Shown here in pieces: positions 42,656 to 54,136 of a DNA stretch of 64,000 nucleotides. This DNA comes from Variovorax sp. (lineage in GTDB: Bacteria; Pseudomonadota; Gammaproteobacteria; Burkholderiales; Burkholderiaceae_C): NCBI GenBank assembly GCA_017744935.1, contig JAGIAI010000028.1, forward strand, positions 1 through 64,000. The letters are read 5' to 3'. Below the pieces are notes generated by a model. That model was not told where the DNA came from, ran no database searches, and saw only the letters and a program-made list of their open reading frames with translations. The position numbers were made by a program, and so were the translations under genes. Every line of letters begins with the position of its first letter. Positions within the stretch are counted from its first letter, which is position 1.

Positions 42656-43352
42656 TCGTCTCTTTCAGATTGTCCAGATTATTCGCGGCCGGCGGCTCAC
42701 GACTGCCGCCTTCCTCGCCCAACGCCTGGAGATTTCGGAGCGCACTGTCTATCGAGACATCGCCGATCTCCAACGTCAGGGCGTACCGGTCGACGGCGAG
42801 GCCGGCGTCGGTTACCGCATTGGTTCGGGCTTCGACCTTCCACCGCTCATGTTCACTCAGGATGAGGCCGCGGCGTTGGTTGCTTCGGCCCGGCTCGCGC
42901 AGAGCTGGGTCGACACCGCGATGGCGCGGGACATCGAATCCGCGCTAGGAAAGATTCTTTCCGTGCTGCCACCCGCAGCGCGTGTGTCCGCCGAAAGTCT
43001 CGCGCTCTACGCACCGGCCTACGTGCTTGACGACGGCACGCGCACGCGACTCCAGATATTGCGAGAAGCCGTGCAAGCGCGACACAAGGTCCGGATGGAC
43101 TACCACGACGTCGTCAGCGCGCCGACGCAGCGCACGGTGCGCCCCCTCGGGTGCTTCTATTGGGGAAAGGTCTGGACCTTTTCAGCCTGGTGCGAACTCA
43201 GGGAAGACTTCCGTGCGTTCAGGCTCGATCGCATCGATCAGATCGAAGTCCTGCCCGAACGGTTCCGCGATGAAGCCGGCAAGACGCTCGCCGACATGCT
43301 GAGAAACCTGCAGGCGAATTCCCGCAAAGCCGAATCTGCTAAACAGGACTAG
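42642..43352 (+). CDS. YafY-type transcriptional regulator (HTH_11 plus WYL)
   Basis: A 236-residue regulator. The N-terminal winged helix (MRRADRLFQIVQIIRGRRLT, then RLEISERTVYRDIADLQRQG) is of the DeoR/HTH_11 class. The C-terminal WYL domain has VRPLGCFYWGKVWTFSAWCE and FRAFRLDRIDQIEVL. It is the likely autoregulator of the VOC-GyrI operon through the 41537-41568 palindrome. Its 3' end overlaps dnaB by four bases. Confidence 0.92.
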   Translation: MRRADRLFQIVQIIRGRRLTTAAFLAQRLEISERTVYRDIADLQRQGVPVDGEAGVGYRIGSGFDLPPLMFTQDEAAALVASARLAQSWVDTAMARDIESALGKILSVLPPAARVSAESLALYAPAYVLDDGTRTRLQILREAVQARHKVRMDYHDVVSAPTQRTVRPLGCFYWGKVWTFSAWCELREDFRAFRLDRIDQIEVLPERFRDEAGKTLADMLRNLQANSRKAESAKQD

Positions 43353-44752
43353 AAATCGTCGCCTCCCATGGCGAGATTCTCGAACTTGGTCAACGGCTTC
43401 AGGAACGCAAGCTTGACGGTGCCGGTCGGCCCATTCCGATGCTTGCTGATAATCACCTCTGCGACGCCGGGTTCCTTGCTGTCCTTGTTGTAATAGTCGT
43501 CACGGTAGATGAACATGATCAGGTCGGCATCCTGTTCGATCGCGCCCGATTCACGCAGATCGCTCATCATAGGACGCTTGTCGGTACGGCTTTCGACGCC
43601 GCGGCTCAACTGCGACAGCGCGATCACGGGGCACTTGAGCTCTTTCGCTAGCATCTTCAATCCGCGCGAGATTTCGCCCACGGCAGTGGCGCGGTTCTCG
43701 TCGTTCATGCTGCTCGACACGCTCATGAGCTGAAGGTAGTCGACCACGATCAAGCCCAGCTTGCCGTACTGCCGCGCGAGCCGCCGCGCGTTGGCGCGAA
43801 GCTCGCTGGTGGTCAGGCCTGGCGTTTCGTCGATATGCAGCGACACGTTACGCAGCTTTTCGATGGCCTCCGTGAGTCGCGGCCACTCGTCGTCGGTGAG
43901 CTTGCCGGTTCGCAGGTGCCCCTGATCGATGCGGCCAATCGAGCCGACGATACGAACAGCCAACTGCGACGCGCCCATTTCCATGGAAAACACTGCGACG
44001 GGCAAGCCCTCATTGAGCGCCACATGTTCAGCAATGTTGATGGCCAGCGAGGTCTTCCCCATCGACGGGCGTGCCGCGAGCACGATCATGTCGCCCGGCT
44101 GGAGTCCCGAAGTCATCTTGTCGAACTCGTAGAAGCCCGTTCGAACGCCAGTGATGTCGTTCGGGTTCTCGGCCATCTCCGTTACGCGATCGAGCAGTTC
44201 GACCACCAGCGCATCCATGGCCTGGAAGCCCTGCTTCATCCGCGTGCCTTCTTCGCCGATGTTGAAGATCTTCTGCTCGGCCTCGTCCAGGATCTTGTCG
44301 ACCGCCTTGCCCTGGGTGTTGAAGGCATTCGTCGCAATCTCATCGCTAGCGGCTACGAGTTTTCGCAGGATCGATCGCTCGCGGACGATTTCGGCATAGC
44401 GCCTGATGTTGCTTGCGCTCGGCACATATTGGGCAAGCGAGTTGAGATACGCGAGACCGCCGATTTCCTCGGCTTTGCCAAGGCTCTGCAGTTGCTCGTA
44501 GACCGTGATCACGTCGGCCGGCTTGCTTGCGTTGATCAGCGCGCCGATTGCGGCATAGATCAGCTTGTGCTCGTGACGATAGAAGTCGCTGTCGACAACA
44601 ACATCGCCCATCCGGTCCCATGCGCCGTTGTCCAAAAGCAGGCCACCCAGAACGCTCGATTCGGCTTCGATCGAATGCGGCGGAATGCGCAATTGCGCGA
44701 TCTGGCGATCGTTTGAAGGGTCGTTATCTGCGTAGGAAAAGACGGCGGACAT
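43349..44752 (-). CDS. dnaB: Replicative DNA helicase DnaB
   Basis: A 467-residue hexameric 5'-3' helicase. The N-terminal domain (PPHSIEAESSVLGGLLLDNG) binds DnaG and the loader. The RecA-like C-terminal domain has Walker A VLAARPSMGKTSLAINIAEH, Walker B in LIVVDYLQLM and the arginine finger region LRESGAIEQDAD. No intein is present. It follows the rpsF operon in the same direction, as in many proteobacteria, but a terminator separates them. Confidence 0.98.
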   Translation of the reverse strand: MSAVFSYADNDPSNDRQIAQLRIPPHSIEAESSVLGGLLLDNGAWDRMGDVVVDSDFYRHEHKLIYAAIGALINASKPADVITVYEQLQSLGKAEEIGGLAYLNSLAQYVPSASNIRRYAEIVRERSILRKLVAASDEIATNAFNTQGKAVDKILDEAEQKIFNIGEEGTRMKQGFQAMDALVVELLDRVTEMAENPNDITGVRTGFYEFDKMTSGLQPGDMIVLAARPSMGKTSLAINIAEHVALNEGLPVAVFSMEMGASQLAVRIVGSIGRIDQGHLRTGKLTDDEWPRLTEAIEKLRNVSLHIDETPGLTTSELRANARRLARQYGKLGLIVVDYLQLMSVSSSMNDENRATAVGEISRGLKMLAKELKCPVIALSQLSRGVESRTDKRPMMSDLRESGAIEQDADLIMFIYRDDYYNKDSKEPGVAEVIISKHRNGPTGTVKLAFLKPLTKFENLAMGGDDF

Positions 44753-44865
44753 GAGGCTCCTTGCAACCCTGCATGCTAAGCCGCATGACGCGCGGCGTCA
44801 CGTGGACAAGGTTGTGAATATTCGGTGATCTTCCGGTGAACGACGCGGGATAACACGGCCGCCCG

Positions 44866-44892
44866 AGAAAAGAAAAGCCGCCCGAAGGCGGC
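44866..44892 (-). terminator. Intrinsic terminator of the rpsF-rplI operon
   Basis: Leftward, GCCGCC (44887-44892 complement) and GGCGGC flank a TTCG loop, then TTTTCTTTTC. The UUCG tetraloop makes the stem unusually stable. Confidence 0.88.
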
Positions 44893-44941
44893 TCACACGG
44901 ACAAGGTCGCATAGCGACCTTGTTTTCTCTTTGCCGAAGGC

Positions 44942-45394
44942 TTATGCGCTTTCGCCGTAGACCGTCACGTTGATTTCGACGACCACGTCAGTGTGCAGTG
45001 CAACGCTCACGGTACTGTCGCCAACAACCTTGATCGGGCCGCTGGGCATGCGAACTTGCGACTTGGCGACCTTGTAGCCGAGCTTGTTCAGTTCATCGGC
45101 GACGTCGTGGTTCGTGACCGAACCGAACAGACGGCCGTCGACACCAGCCTTTTGCGTCAGCTTGACGGCCGTGCCGGCGAGTTTCTCACCCTGGGCCTGA
45201 GCTTCAGTCAGCTTGGCGGCGGCGGCCTTCTCGAGTTCGGCGCGCTTGGCTTCGAATTCGGCCTTGGCGGCTTCCGTAGCGCGACGAGCGCGGCCCGAGG
45301 GGATCAGGTAGTTGCGCGCGTAGCCGTCCTTGACCTTGACGATCTCGCCGAGCACACCGAGGTTGACAACCTTGTCCAGAAGAATGACTTGCAT
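44942..45394 (-). CDS. rplI: 50S ribosomal protein L9
   Basis: A 150-residue L9: [20 protein letters not shown], then [16 protein letters not shown] form the N-domain that binds 23S rRNA. A long central helix (about 41-75, Ala/Glu/Lys rich) and the C-terminal domain follow. It is last in the rpsF-priB-rpsR-rplI operon. Confidence 0.98.
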   Translation of the reverse strand: MQVILLDKVVNLGVLGEIVKVKDGYARNYLIPSGRARRATEAAKAEFEAKRAELEKAAAAKLTEAQAQGEKLAGTAVKLTQKAGVDGRLFGSVTNHDVADELNKLGYKVAKSQVRMPSGPIKVVGDSTVSVALHTDVVVEINVTVYGESA

Positions 45395-45407
45395 GATGTC
45401 CAGCTCC

Positions 45408-45689
45408 TTAGACGCGGTGTTGGTCGCTGTACGGCACCAGTGCGAGGAAGCGCGCGCGCTTGATCGCGGTGTTCAGCTGACGTTGGTAGATCGCGCGCGT
45501 GCCGGTGAGGCGCGCGGGGATGATCTTGCCGTTTTCGCTGATGAAATCGCGAAGGGTATCGACGTCCTTGTAGTCGATTTCCTCCACGCCAGCGACGGTG
45601 AAACGGCAGAAGCGCTTGCGCTTGAACAGCAGCGACTGGGTGTTGCGCTTCGGACGCTTGTCCTTGTTGAATTTCTTGAACGTGGCCAT
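45408..45689 (-). CDS. rpsR: 30S ribosomal protein S18
   Basis: A 93-residue S18. It has a basic N-terminus ([20 protein letters not shown]), then [20 protein letters not shown] and the end [11 protein letters not shown]. The zinc-type cysteines are mostly absent. It binds the S6 partner encoded upstream on the 30S platform. 13 bases separate it from rplI. Confidence 0.98.
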   Translation of the reverse strand: MATFKKFNKDKRPKRNTQSLLFKRKRFCRFTVAGVEEIDYKDVDTLRDFISENGKIIPARLTGTRAIYQRQLNTAIKRARFLALVPYSDQHRV

Positions 45690-45709
45690 TTGGGACCTCT
45701 TGTCGAAAA

Positions 45710-46012
45710 TTAATCTTGCTGAAAATCCTGGATGTGCAGAACCGGATGCTTGCCGTTACCCGGAGTGGCAAGGAAACCCTGAAATACCCAGAGACTTCCC
45801 AGCGCCTGCCGTGCCAGTCGCTCCGCGACTGAACCGAACGCCACGGCCTTGATGGCCGCCTTCACCTTCCTTGATTGACCCGCTTCGTCGATCGTGGACT
45901 CATGTTCGAGTCTGGCGTCGACTGCGGGGAGGCCGGCGGGCGTAAAACGCAGGGCTCCGATTTCGGCGACGCAGGCAGTCAGCACGAGCTGATTGACTGC
46001 GGCGGCACTCAC
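45710..46012 (-). CDS. priB: Primosomal replication protein N
   Basis: A 100-residue OB-fold single-stranded DNA-binding protein ([20 protein letters not shown], then [21 protein letters not shown] [11 protein letters not shown]). It helps PriA restart stalled forks. It lies between rpsF (four bases upstream) and rpsR, the conserved proteobacterial position. Confidence 0.95.
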   Translation of the reverse strand: MSAAAVNQLVLTACVAEIGALRFTPAGLPAVDARLEHESTIDEAGQSRKVKAAIKAVAFGSVAERLARQALGSLWVFQGFLATPGNGKHPVLHIQDFQQD

Positions 46013-46016
46013 ACCA

Positions 46017-46391
46017 TCAGTTGTTGTTGGCGGCGTACTCGGCCTGCTGCGCCTTGCGAGCTTCTTCGCGCTCGACCGTCTTCATCATCGACGAAGGGCC
46101 GGTTTCGGCCTTCTTCTTGACCACGGTCAGGTGACGCAGGACGGCGTCGTTGAACTTGAATGCGTGCTCGAGTTCGGCCATCACGGCTTGCTCAGCCTCG
46201 ATGTTCACGCACAGGTAGTGCGCCTTGTTGAGCTTGTTGATCTGGTAGGCCAGTTGACGACGGCCCCAGTCTTCGACGCGATGAATCTTGCCGCCGCCGG
46301 CGGTGATCATGCCCTTGTAGCGCTCCAGCATGGCCGGAACTTGCTCGCTTTGATCCGGATGGATCAGCAAAATGATTTCGTAGTGACGCAT
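46017..46391 (-). CDS. rpsF: 30S ribosomal protein S6
   Basis: A 124-residue S6 with the ferredoxin-like fold: [20 protein letters not shown], then [20 protein letters not shown]. The C-terminal extension ends [16 protein letters not shown]. It is first gene of the operon. The promoter should lie in 46392-46480. Confidence 0.98.
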   Translation of the reverse strand: MRHYEIILLIHPDQSEQVPAMLERYKGMITAGGGKIHRVEDWGRRQLAYQINKLNKAHYLCVNIEAEQAVMAELEHAFKFNDAVLRHLTVVKKKAETGPSSMMKTVEREEARKAQQAEYAANNN

Positions 46392-46482
46392 GGCACTCCT
46401 TGTGGATCTTCCGTAGAAGGGATAAAGCCACCCGCAGCGTCAGTCGCAGTGTGGCAAGGCAAAGCCGAAAATTATAGCAGGC

Positions 46483-46971
46483 TCATTCGCCAATGAGCGC
46501 GCGCTCCAGCGCCACAGCCTTGTCGGGGCCTACGGCGGACTGGATCTTCGGGAACAACTCGTGAAGTTGCTCGAACGTCGACGTACCCTCGACAGCCAGA
46601 TTGAGCCTGAACCCCCGCAGCCCGAGACTCGCCGTGAGCTGCGTTGCGATGGGATACGCGTCCTTGTAGCGCTGCTGCGCGGAACGCCCAGGCAGAGGCG
46701 ATGCTGCGACAGCATCTGGCCCTGCATGAGAAGTGACCGGGTCGGACTGCACCGGGACGGATATCGGCACCTCCGAGACGACCTGCGCGAGCAATCCGAG
46801 CTCGACGAGTTGATCGACGTCCTCCTGGACAATGCCCATCCCGGACTCGATCACCTCGTTCACCGAACGGCGGCCGTCGAAAAGGATGAACGCCGACCGC
46901 TGGCGCGGCGTGAGCCGCACCGACCGGTCCTTGAGCACCCGATGCCCAGTTTCTGTCTTGATAAGAATCAT
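46483..46971 (-). CDS. Hypothetical protein, conserved-looking, two-part
   Basis: A 162-residue protein that I cannot assign to a named family. The first about 65 residues (LTPRQRSAFILFDGRRSVNE, then GIVQEDVDQLVELGLL) look like a small winged-helix domain. A Pro/Ser/Val linker follows. The C-terminal about 60 residues (DAYPIATQLTASLGLRGFRL, then FEQLHELFPKIQSAVGPDKA) are helical. No signal or membrane helix is seen. It may sense or regulate; its position between ppsA and rpsF gives no clear hint. Confidence 0.75.
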   Translation of the reverse strand: MILIKTETGHRVLKDRSVRLTPRQRSAFILFDGRRSVNEVIESGMGIVQEDVDQLVELGLLAQVVSEVPISVPVQSDPVTSHAGPDAVAASPLPGRSAQQRYKDAYPIATQLTASLGLRGFRLNLAVEGTSTFEQLHELFPKIQSAVGPDKAVALERALIGE

Positions 46972-47126
46972 GCTTTCCTCGACGCCAGATGGGGAGCACC
47001 AAGCGGCCTACTGCCCGCCCTCGTGCATTGCGCCCCTTTGGAGTCAGAAGTTTGACACCAAAGATGCAATTGGTTGCAAATACATCAACCTGACGCGGGG
47101 ATTACAAGGCTTCATGTGAAAGAAGT

Positions 47127-47162
47127 CGTTGCGCGGCGATGACAGTCGGTTGCCGCGCAACG
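47127..47162 (-). terminator. Hairpin after ppsA
   Basis: CGTTGCGCGGC (47127-47137) pairs perfectly with GCCGCGCAACG (47152-47162). Leftward it is followed by CTTCTTTC, a weak T-tract. Probably the ppsA terminator. The rest of 46972-47174 holds no gene. Confidence 0.6.
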
Positions 47163-47174
47163 CCGGAGTCTTGA

Positions 47175-49568
<2,394 letters not shown>

Positions 49569-49759
49569 GGGAAAGCTCCAGAAGTTGAAACTGATGCTGC
49601 ATGCAGGCGGCGCAACGCGATCATTTTTGTTGCTGTGGGCGCTGGGGCGGATGCATGGGAGGAATTCAGGCGGGGATCGAACGGCGGGATTCCCGATAAT
49701 GGGCCGGATTGTAGGCGCGCTGCGAGCCGGCGCGCGGTTCCGGACAAGGCCCACAGATC

Positions 49760-50581
49760 ATGCATACGCGCACCGTTTTTTTTGTTTCCGACGGGACTGG
49801 CATCACGGCCGAAACCTTCGGCAATGCCGTTCTCGCTCAGTTCGAGATGAAGCCGCGTCATGTGAGGCTGCCGTTCACCGACACCGTGGACAAGGCGCAC
49901 CAGGCGGTCCGGCGAATCAACCACACAGCAGAACTGGAAGGCGTACGCCCCATCGTCTTCACGACGCTGGCCAACATGGAAGTGCTCGAGGTGATCGAGA
50001 CCGAGTGCAAAGGCATGCTGCTCGACATGTTTGGCACTTTCGTCCGGCCGCTGGAGATCGAGCTGGCAATGAAATCGAATCACCGTATCGGCCGATTCAG
50101 CGACGTGAGCAAAAGCAAGGAATACAACGAGCGGATCCAGGCGATCGATTTCAGCCTGGCGCATGACGACGGCCAGAGCAACAGAGATCTCGAGAGCGCG
50201 GACGTCATTCTGGTGGGTGTGAGCCGCAGCGGGAAGACGCCAACTTCGCTTTACCTGGCCATGCAGCACGGATTGAAGGCCGCCAACTACCCGCTGATTC
50301 CAGAGGACTTCGATCGGAGGCAGTTGCCCCCCGCACTGCTGCCGCACCGCAAGAAGATATTCGGCCTCACGATTCAGCCAGAGCGCCTGGCCGAAATCCG
50401 CAACGAGCGCCGGCCCAACTCCCGCTACGCCAGTATCGAAAACTGTCGGCATGAAGTCAGCGAAGCCGAGGCGATGATGCGACGAGCCGGCATCCGTTGG
50501 CTCTCCACCACCACCAAGTCCATCGAAGAGATCGCAACGACTATCCTGCAGGAGTTGCGGCCAGAGCGCCTCACATACTGA
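49760..50581 (+). CDS. ppsR: PEP synthase regulatory protein (kinase/pyrophosphorylase)
   Basis: A 273-residue DUF299 protein that switches PEP synthase off with ADP and on by Pi-dependent dephosphorylation. [20 protein letters not shown] opens it, and the P-loop is [16 protein letters not shown]. Its placement opposite ppsA is the usual one in proteobacteria. The stop codon lies inside a perfect 11-bp hairpin (50562-50590). Confidence 0.97.
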   Translation: MHTRTVFFVSDGTGITAETFGNAVLAQFEMKPRHVRLPFTDTVDKAHQAVRRINHTAELEGVRPIVFTTLANMEVLEVIETECKGMLLDMFGTFVRPLEIELAMKSNHRIGRFSDVSKSKEYNERIQAIDFSLAHDDGQSNRDLESADVILVGVSRSGKTPTSLYLAMQHGLKAANYPLIPEDFDRRQLPPALLPHRKKIFGLTIQPERLAEIRNERRPNSRYASIENCRHEVSEAEAMMRRAGIRWLSTTTKSIEEIATTILQELRPERLTY

Positions 50582-50590
50582 GGCGCTCTG
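50562..50590. terminator. Perfect hairpin spanning the ppsR stop codon
   Basis: CAGAGCGCCTC (50562-50572) and GAGGCGCTCTG (50580-50590) form an 11-bp stem with a seven-base loop. It lies between convergent ppsR and ahpF. Neither side has a T-run, so it may protect 3' ends rather than terminate. Confidence 0.5.
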
Positions 50591-50598
50591 CCCTGCCG

Positions 50599-52179
50599 TC
50601 AGGCGGCCACAGGCTCTGCCTCGGCGGGTGCCGAGGTGCGGATCAGGTGGTCGAAGGCGCTCAGCGCCGCCTTCGCACCTTCGCCGGCCGCAATGATGAT
50701 CTGCTTGAACGGCACGGTCGTCGCATCGCCCGCCGCAAACACCCCCGGCACCGAGGTCTGGCCGCGCGCGTCCACGATGATCTCGCCGTGCTTCGACAGT
50801 TCGACTGTTCCCTTGAGCCAGTCGGTGTTCGGAACAAGCCCGATCTGGATGAACACGCCTTCCAGATCCACTTGATGGATCTGGCCAGTCGCGCGGTCCT
50901 TGTAGGTCAGGGCGTTGACCTTCTGCTTGTCGCCGTTGATTTCCGTCGTCTGTGCGTTGGTGATCACCGTGACGTTCGCGAGGCTGCGCAACTTGCGTTG
51001 CAGCACTGCATCAGCGCGCAATTGCCCGTCGAATTCGATCAGCGTGACATGGCCGACGATGCCGGCAAGGTCGATTGCCGCTTCGACACCCGAGTTGCCG
51101 CCACCAATCACCGCGACCCGCTTGCCCTTGAACAGTGGGCCATCGCAGTGCGGGCAGTAGGCCACGCCCTTGTTCTTGTATTCCTGCTCGCCCGGCACAT
51201 TGATGTTGCGCCAACGCGCGCCGGTCGAGATCACGACTGAACGGCTCTTGAGCGAGGCGCCGCTTTCGAGCTTGACCTCGATCAGGTCACCGGACGGCAC
51301 GAGCGCCGCAGCACGCTGCAGATTCATGATGTCCACGTCGTAGTCGCGCACATGCTCTTCGAGCGCGAGCGCGAACCTGGGGCCTTCGGTTTCCTTGATC
51401 GAGATGAAGTTCTCGATGCCCATGGTGTCCAACACCTGTCCACCGAAGCGCTCCGAAGCCACGCCGGTGCGAATTCCTTTGCGCGCCGCGTAAACGGCAG
51501 CCGCCGCGCCCGCTGGCCCGCCACCAACGACAAGCACATCGAACGGGTCTTTCGCGGCAATCTTCTTCGCCTCGCGCTCGACGCCGCTGGAGTCCAGCTT
51601 CGCGAGAATTTCTTCCAGAGTCATACGGCCTTGGCCGAACTCCGTGCCATTGAGGAACACCGTTGGCACCGCCATGATCTGGCGCTCCTTCACTTCGTCC
51701 TGGAACAACGAACCGTCGATCATCGTCGTCTTGATGCGCGGGTTCTGAACCGCCATGAGGTTCAGTGCCTGCACGACGTCCGGGCAGTTGTGGCAAGTGA
51801 GCGAGATATAGATCTCGAATTCGAAATCGCCCTCGAGTGCACGAATCTGATCGAGCACAGCCTGCTCCACCTTGGGCGGGTAGCCACCAACCTGCAGCAG
51901 CGCCAGCACGAGCGAAGTGAACTCATGTCCCATCGGCAGACCGGCAAAGCGTGGGCCGTGGTTTTCGCTCGGGCGGTTGATCGAAAAGGACGGCTTGCGA
52001 TGGTTGTCAGCGCGGCTTTCAAGAACCTTGACGAGTGAAGACGATTCCGCCACGTCCTTCAACAGTGCCTGCAGGTCGCTGGAGGCCTTGCTGTCGTCGA
52101 GCGATGCGACGATTTCGATCGGTTGCGAAATGCGATCGAGGTAGCTTTTGAGTTGCGATTTGGTGCCTGCGTCGAGCAT
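50599..52179 (-). CDS. ahpF: Alkyl hydroperoxide reductase subunit F
   Basis: A 526-residue NADH-dependent flavoprotein disulfide reductase that recharges AhpC. The N-terminal pair of thioredoxin folds has the redox pair in [14 protein letters not shown]. The thioredoxin-reductase-like part has FAD motif [17 protein letters not shown], the second pair in [11 protein letters not shown] and NAD motif [17 protein letters not shown]. It lies downstream of ahpC, with a terminator in the 80-base gap. Confidence 0.98.
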   Translation of the reverse strand: MLDAGTKSQLKSYLDRISQPIEIVASLDDSKASSDLQALLKDVAESSSLVKVLESRADNHRKPSFSINRPSENHGPRFAGLPMGHEFTSLVLALLQVGGYPPKVEQAVLDQIRALEGDFEFEIYISLTCHNCPDVVQALNLMAVQNPRIKTTMIDGSLFQDEVKERQIMAVPTVFLNGTEFGQGRMTLEEILAKLDSSGVEREAKKIAAKDPFDVLVVGGGPAGAAAAVYAARKGIRTGVASERFGGQVLDTMGIENFISIKETEGPRFALALEEHVRDYDVDIMNLQRAAALVPSGDLIEVKLESGASLKSRSVVISTGARWRNINVPGEQEYKNKGVAYCPHCDGPLFKGKRVAVIGGGNSGVEAAIDLAGIVGHVTLIEFDGQLRADAVLQRKLRSLANVTVITNAQTTEINGDKQKVNALTYKDRATGQIHQVDLEGVFIQIGLVPNTDWLKGTVELSKHGEIIVDARGQTSVPGVFAAGDATTVPFKQIIIAAGEGAKAALSAFDHLIRTSAPAEAEPVAA

Positions 52180-52210
52180 GTGGACTCACTTCTGAAATGC
52201 GAACGGAAAC

Positions 52211-52241
52211 AAAAAGGCCCGGGAGCTCGCGCGCCCGGGCC
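52211..52241 (-). terminator. Intercistronic terminator between ahpC and ahpF
   Basis: Leftward, GGCCCGGG and CCCGGGCC (52216-52241) form an 8-bp GC stem followed by five T. Partial read-through would give much more ahpC than ahpF mRNA, which suits the higher need for AhpC protein. Confidence 0.78.
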
Positions 52242-52259
52242 GCGGCGCGGGAAGACGGC

Positions 52260-52832
52260 TTAGATCTTGCCGACGAGGTCGAACGAAGGCTTGAGCGTTT
52301 CAGCGCCTTCAGTCCACTTGGCGGGGCAGACTTCGCCCGGGTGAGCTGCGACGTACTGCGCAGCCTTCACGCGGCGGAGGAGTTCGGCAGCGTCGCGACC
52401 GATGCCGTTGTCGTGCACTTCGATGGTCTTGATCTTGCCGTTGGGGTCGATGACGAACGTGCCGCGGTATGCAAGACCGGCGTCTTCGCCCTCTTCGATC
52501 AGGACTTGGAAGGCGCGTGCCAGTTGCTGGCTCGGATCGCCGATCAGCGGGTACTTGACCTTGCCGATGGTTTCCGAGGTGTCGTGCCAGGCCTTGTGCG
52601 TGAAGTGGGTGTCGGTTGACACACCGTAGATTTCGACGCCCAGCTTCTGGAATTCGGCGTAGTTGTCAGCGAGGTCGCCGAGCTCGGTCGGGCACACGAA
52701 GGTGAAGTCAGCCGGATAGAACACGACAACAGACCACTTGCCCTTGAAGCTCTCGTCGGAGACGGGCACGAACTTGCCGTTGTGATAGGCGGTGGCCTTG
52801 AAAGGGACGACTTCGGTATTGATCAGGGACAT
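52260..52832 (-). CDS. ahpC: Alkyl hydroperoxide reductase subunit C
   Basis: A 190-residue typical 2-Cys peroxiredoxin. The peroxidatic cysteine is in [18 protein letters not shown] and the resolving cysteine in [13 protein letters not shown]. It detoxifies H2O2 and organic peroxides in the cytoplasm and is reduced by AhpF. An OxyR-type site is 68 bases upstream. It is followed by a terminator and ahpF. Confidence 0.98.
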   Translation of the reverse strand: MSLINTEVVPFKATAYHNGKFVPVSDESFKGKWSVVVFYPADFTFVCPTELGDLADNYAEFQKLGVEIYGVSTDTHFTHKAWHDTSETIGKVKYPLIGDPSQQLARAFQVLIEEGEDAGLAYRGTFVIDPNGKIKTIEVHDNGIGRDAAELLRRVKAAQYVAAHPGEVCPAKWTEGAETLKPSFDLVGKI

Positions 52833-52899
52833 TGATGAGTTCCTAGTTGGCTAATGAAAAAGGCGAGCCATCAGTATAACTACTAATATTCATCTCTCG

Positions 52900-52936
52900 A
52901 TAGCTCCAATCTATTAAATGTATTGGGCGCCCCTAT
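52900..52936. promoter_or_regulatory. OxyR-type binding site
   Basis: Four half-sites occur at exact 11-base steps: ATAG (52900), CTAT (52911), ATTG (52922) and CTAT (52933). Three match the ATAG-N7-CTAT-N7-ATAG-N7-CTAT consensus fully and one differs by one base. It lies between divergent ahpC and bfr and would activate at least ahpC under peroxide stress. Confidence 0.72.
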
Positions 52937-53071
52937 GCGCCAAATCGGGATGAGGCCACTCGAATGCGAACGCCTATCAGCATCACACTCATGCAGACCG
53001 TTAATGCATGGGATTGCTTGCAGCGCTTGAACCCGATCACAATCGACCGTTTCAAGAAGAAGGAAAAGATC

Positions 53072-53548
53072 ATGAAGGGCGACCCACAAGTCATCGATCA
53101 TCTACAGGCCCAACTCAAGAATGAGCTGACTGCAATTAACCAGTACTTCCTCCACTATCGGATGCTCAAGCACTGGGGCCTCGACAAGCTGGCCAAGAAG
53201 GAATACGAAGAATCCATCGGCGAGATGAAGCATGCGGACAAGTTGATGGACCGCATCTTCATGCTCGACGGACTGCCGAATCTGCAGGATCTCGCCAAGC
53301 TCAACGTAGGCGAAGACGTACCAGAGATCCTCGAGTGCGACCTCAAGGCGGAAGTGGGAGCGCAGGCCACGATCAAGGCTGGCATTGCCCACTGCGAATC
53401 AGTGCGTGACTACGTGTCTCGCGACATCCTTCAGGAAATACTGGACGACACCGAGGAACACATCGATTTCCTCGAAACGCAGATCGACCTGCTCGGCAAG
53501 GTCGGACTACAGAACTACCTCCAATCCCAGATGGGCGAGATCGAGTAA
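53072..53548 (+). CDS. bfr: Bacterioferritin
   Basis: A 158-residue four-helix ferritin that forms a 24-mer storing iron. Ferroxidase ligands appear in [31 protein letters not shown] and [13 protein letters not shown]. The methionine in GEMKHAD is the haem ligand between subunits. The end [12 protein letters not shown] is typical. GAAGGAAAAGATC before ATG 53072 is the ribosome site. It is divergent from ahpC. Confidence 0.97.
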   Translation: MKGDPQVIDHLQAQLKNELTAINQYFLHYRMLKHWGLDKLAKKEYEESIGEMKHADKLMDRIFMLDGLPNLQDLAKLNVGEDVPEILECDLKAEVGAQATIKAGIAHCESVRDYVSRDILQEILDDTEEHIDFLETQIDLLGKVGLQNYLQSQMGEIE

Positions 53549-53683
53549 GTCTCTCCGCCATCTCCGGCGCCCCAGCCGCCTCTACGGCCGGGCGCTTCTT
53601 TGGTTCACCACGGTGAATCCAATACGCTCCCGCGGCCACGACGGCAAGCCAGACACGGCAGATGGATCATCCCCTTTCGAGGT

Positions 53684-53722
53684 TGATAGTTATTGCAAAT
53701 GCGAAGAATTCGTATTTATAAT
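53684..53722 (+). promoter_or_regulatory. Promoter of the bfd-tonB-exbBD unit with weak Fur-like box
   Basis: TTGCAA (53693-53698) and a perfect TATAAT (53717-53722) are 18 bases apart. GATAGTTATTGCAAATGC (from 53684) overlaps the -35 and agrees with the Fur consensus at about half of 19 positions. The region is markedly A+T-rich. Confidence 0.55.
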
Positions 53723-53762
53723 CGAGTCCTCTTCAGTACAGCCAGCCAGTCGCTTACAGGCC

Positions 53763-54035
53763 ATGATCGTTTGCGTATGCCGCCGAGTCTCCGACCGTGA
53801 AATCGCACGCCACGTGCGAGCCGGCATGACGTTCGACGAAGTGCAGTTTGAACTCGGTGTTGCCACTCAATGCGGTCAATGCGAAGGTTGCGCGCGCGAA
53901 GTAGTCGCTCAGTGCAGCGCCTCCCATCCGGTCGCAGCGCTCCATCGCGATACCGGACCAACAGCGATCCAGCTTGCAAATTCCATCAAGGAAAGCAAAG
54001 CATGGAACTCTTCGCGGCCCTCGGCGGCAGTCTGA
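53763..54035 (+). CDS. bfd: Bacterioferritin-associated ferredoxin
   Basis: A 90-residue [2Fe-2S] protein. MIVCVCRRVSDREIARHV supplies the first two cysteines and GVATQCGQCEGCAREV the CxxC pair. It releases iron from Bfr by reducing its core. The C-terminal about 35 residues after the cluster domain are not typical of the 60-75 residue family. They overlap the next small gene by 34 bases. Start is at 53763. Iron-responsive control is likely. Confidence 0.9.
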   Translation: MIVCVCRRVSDREIARHVRAGMTFDEVQFELGVATQCGQCEGCAREVVAQCSASHPVAALHRDTGPTAIQLANSIKESKAWNSSRPSAAV

Positions 54036-54076
54036 TCTTTGTCGCCAGCTCGGTCTGGTGGATCCTTCGCAAGTAA
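54002..54076 (+). CDS. 24-residue single-helix membrane microprotein
   Basis: The frame MELFAALGGSLIFVASSVWW and then ILRK is one hydrophobic helix with a negative N-end and a basic C-end. AAGGAAAGCAAAGC precedes its ATG, a better ribosome site than that of the following tonB. It overlaps the end of bfd in another frame. Its location, between bfd and tonB-exbBD, suggests a membrane partner of iron uptake. No family is recognised. Confidence 0.5.
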   Translation: MELFAALGGSLIFVASSVWWILRK

Positions 54077-54136
54077 TTCGTAGCGGTTTTGCTGCGAAGG
54101 GCACCTCCAAGGGTGCCCGCACTCCAATGGCTCATC

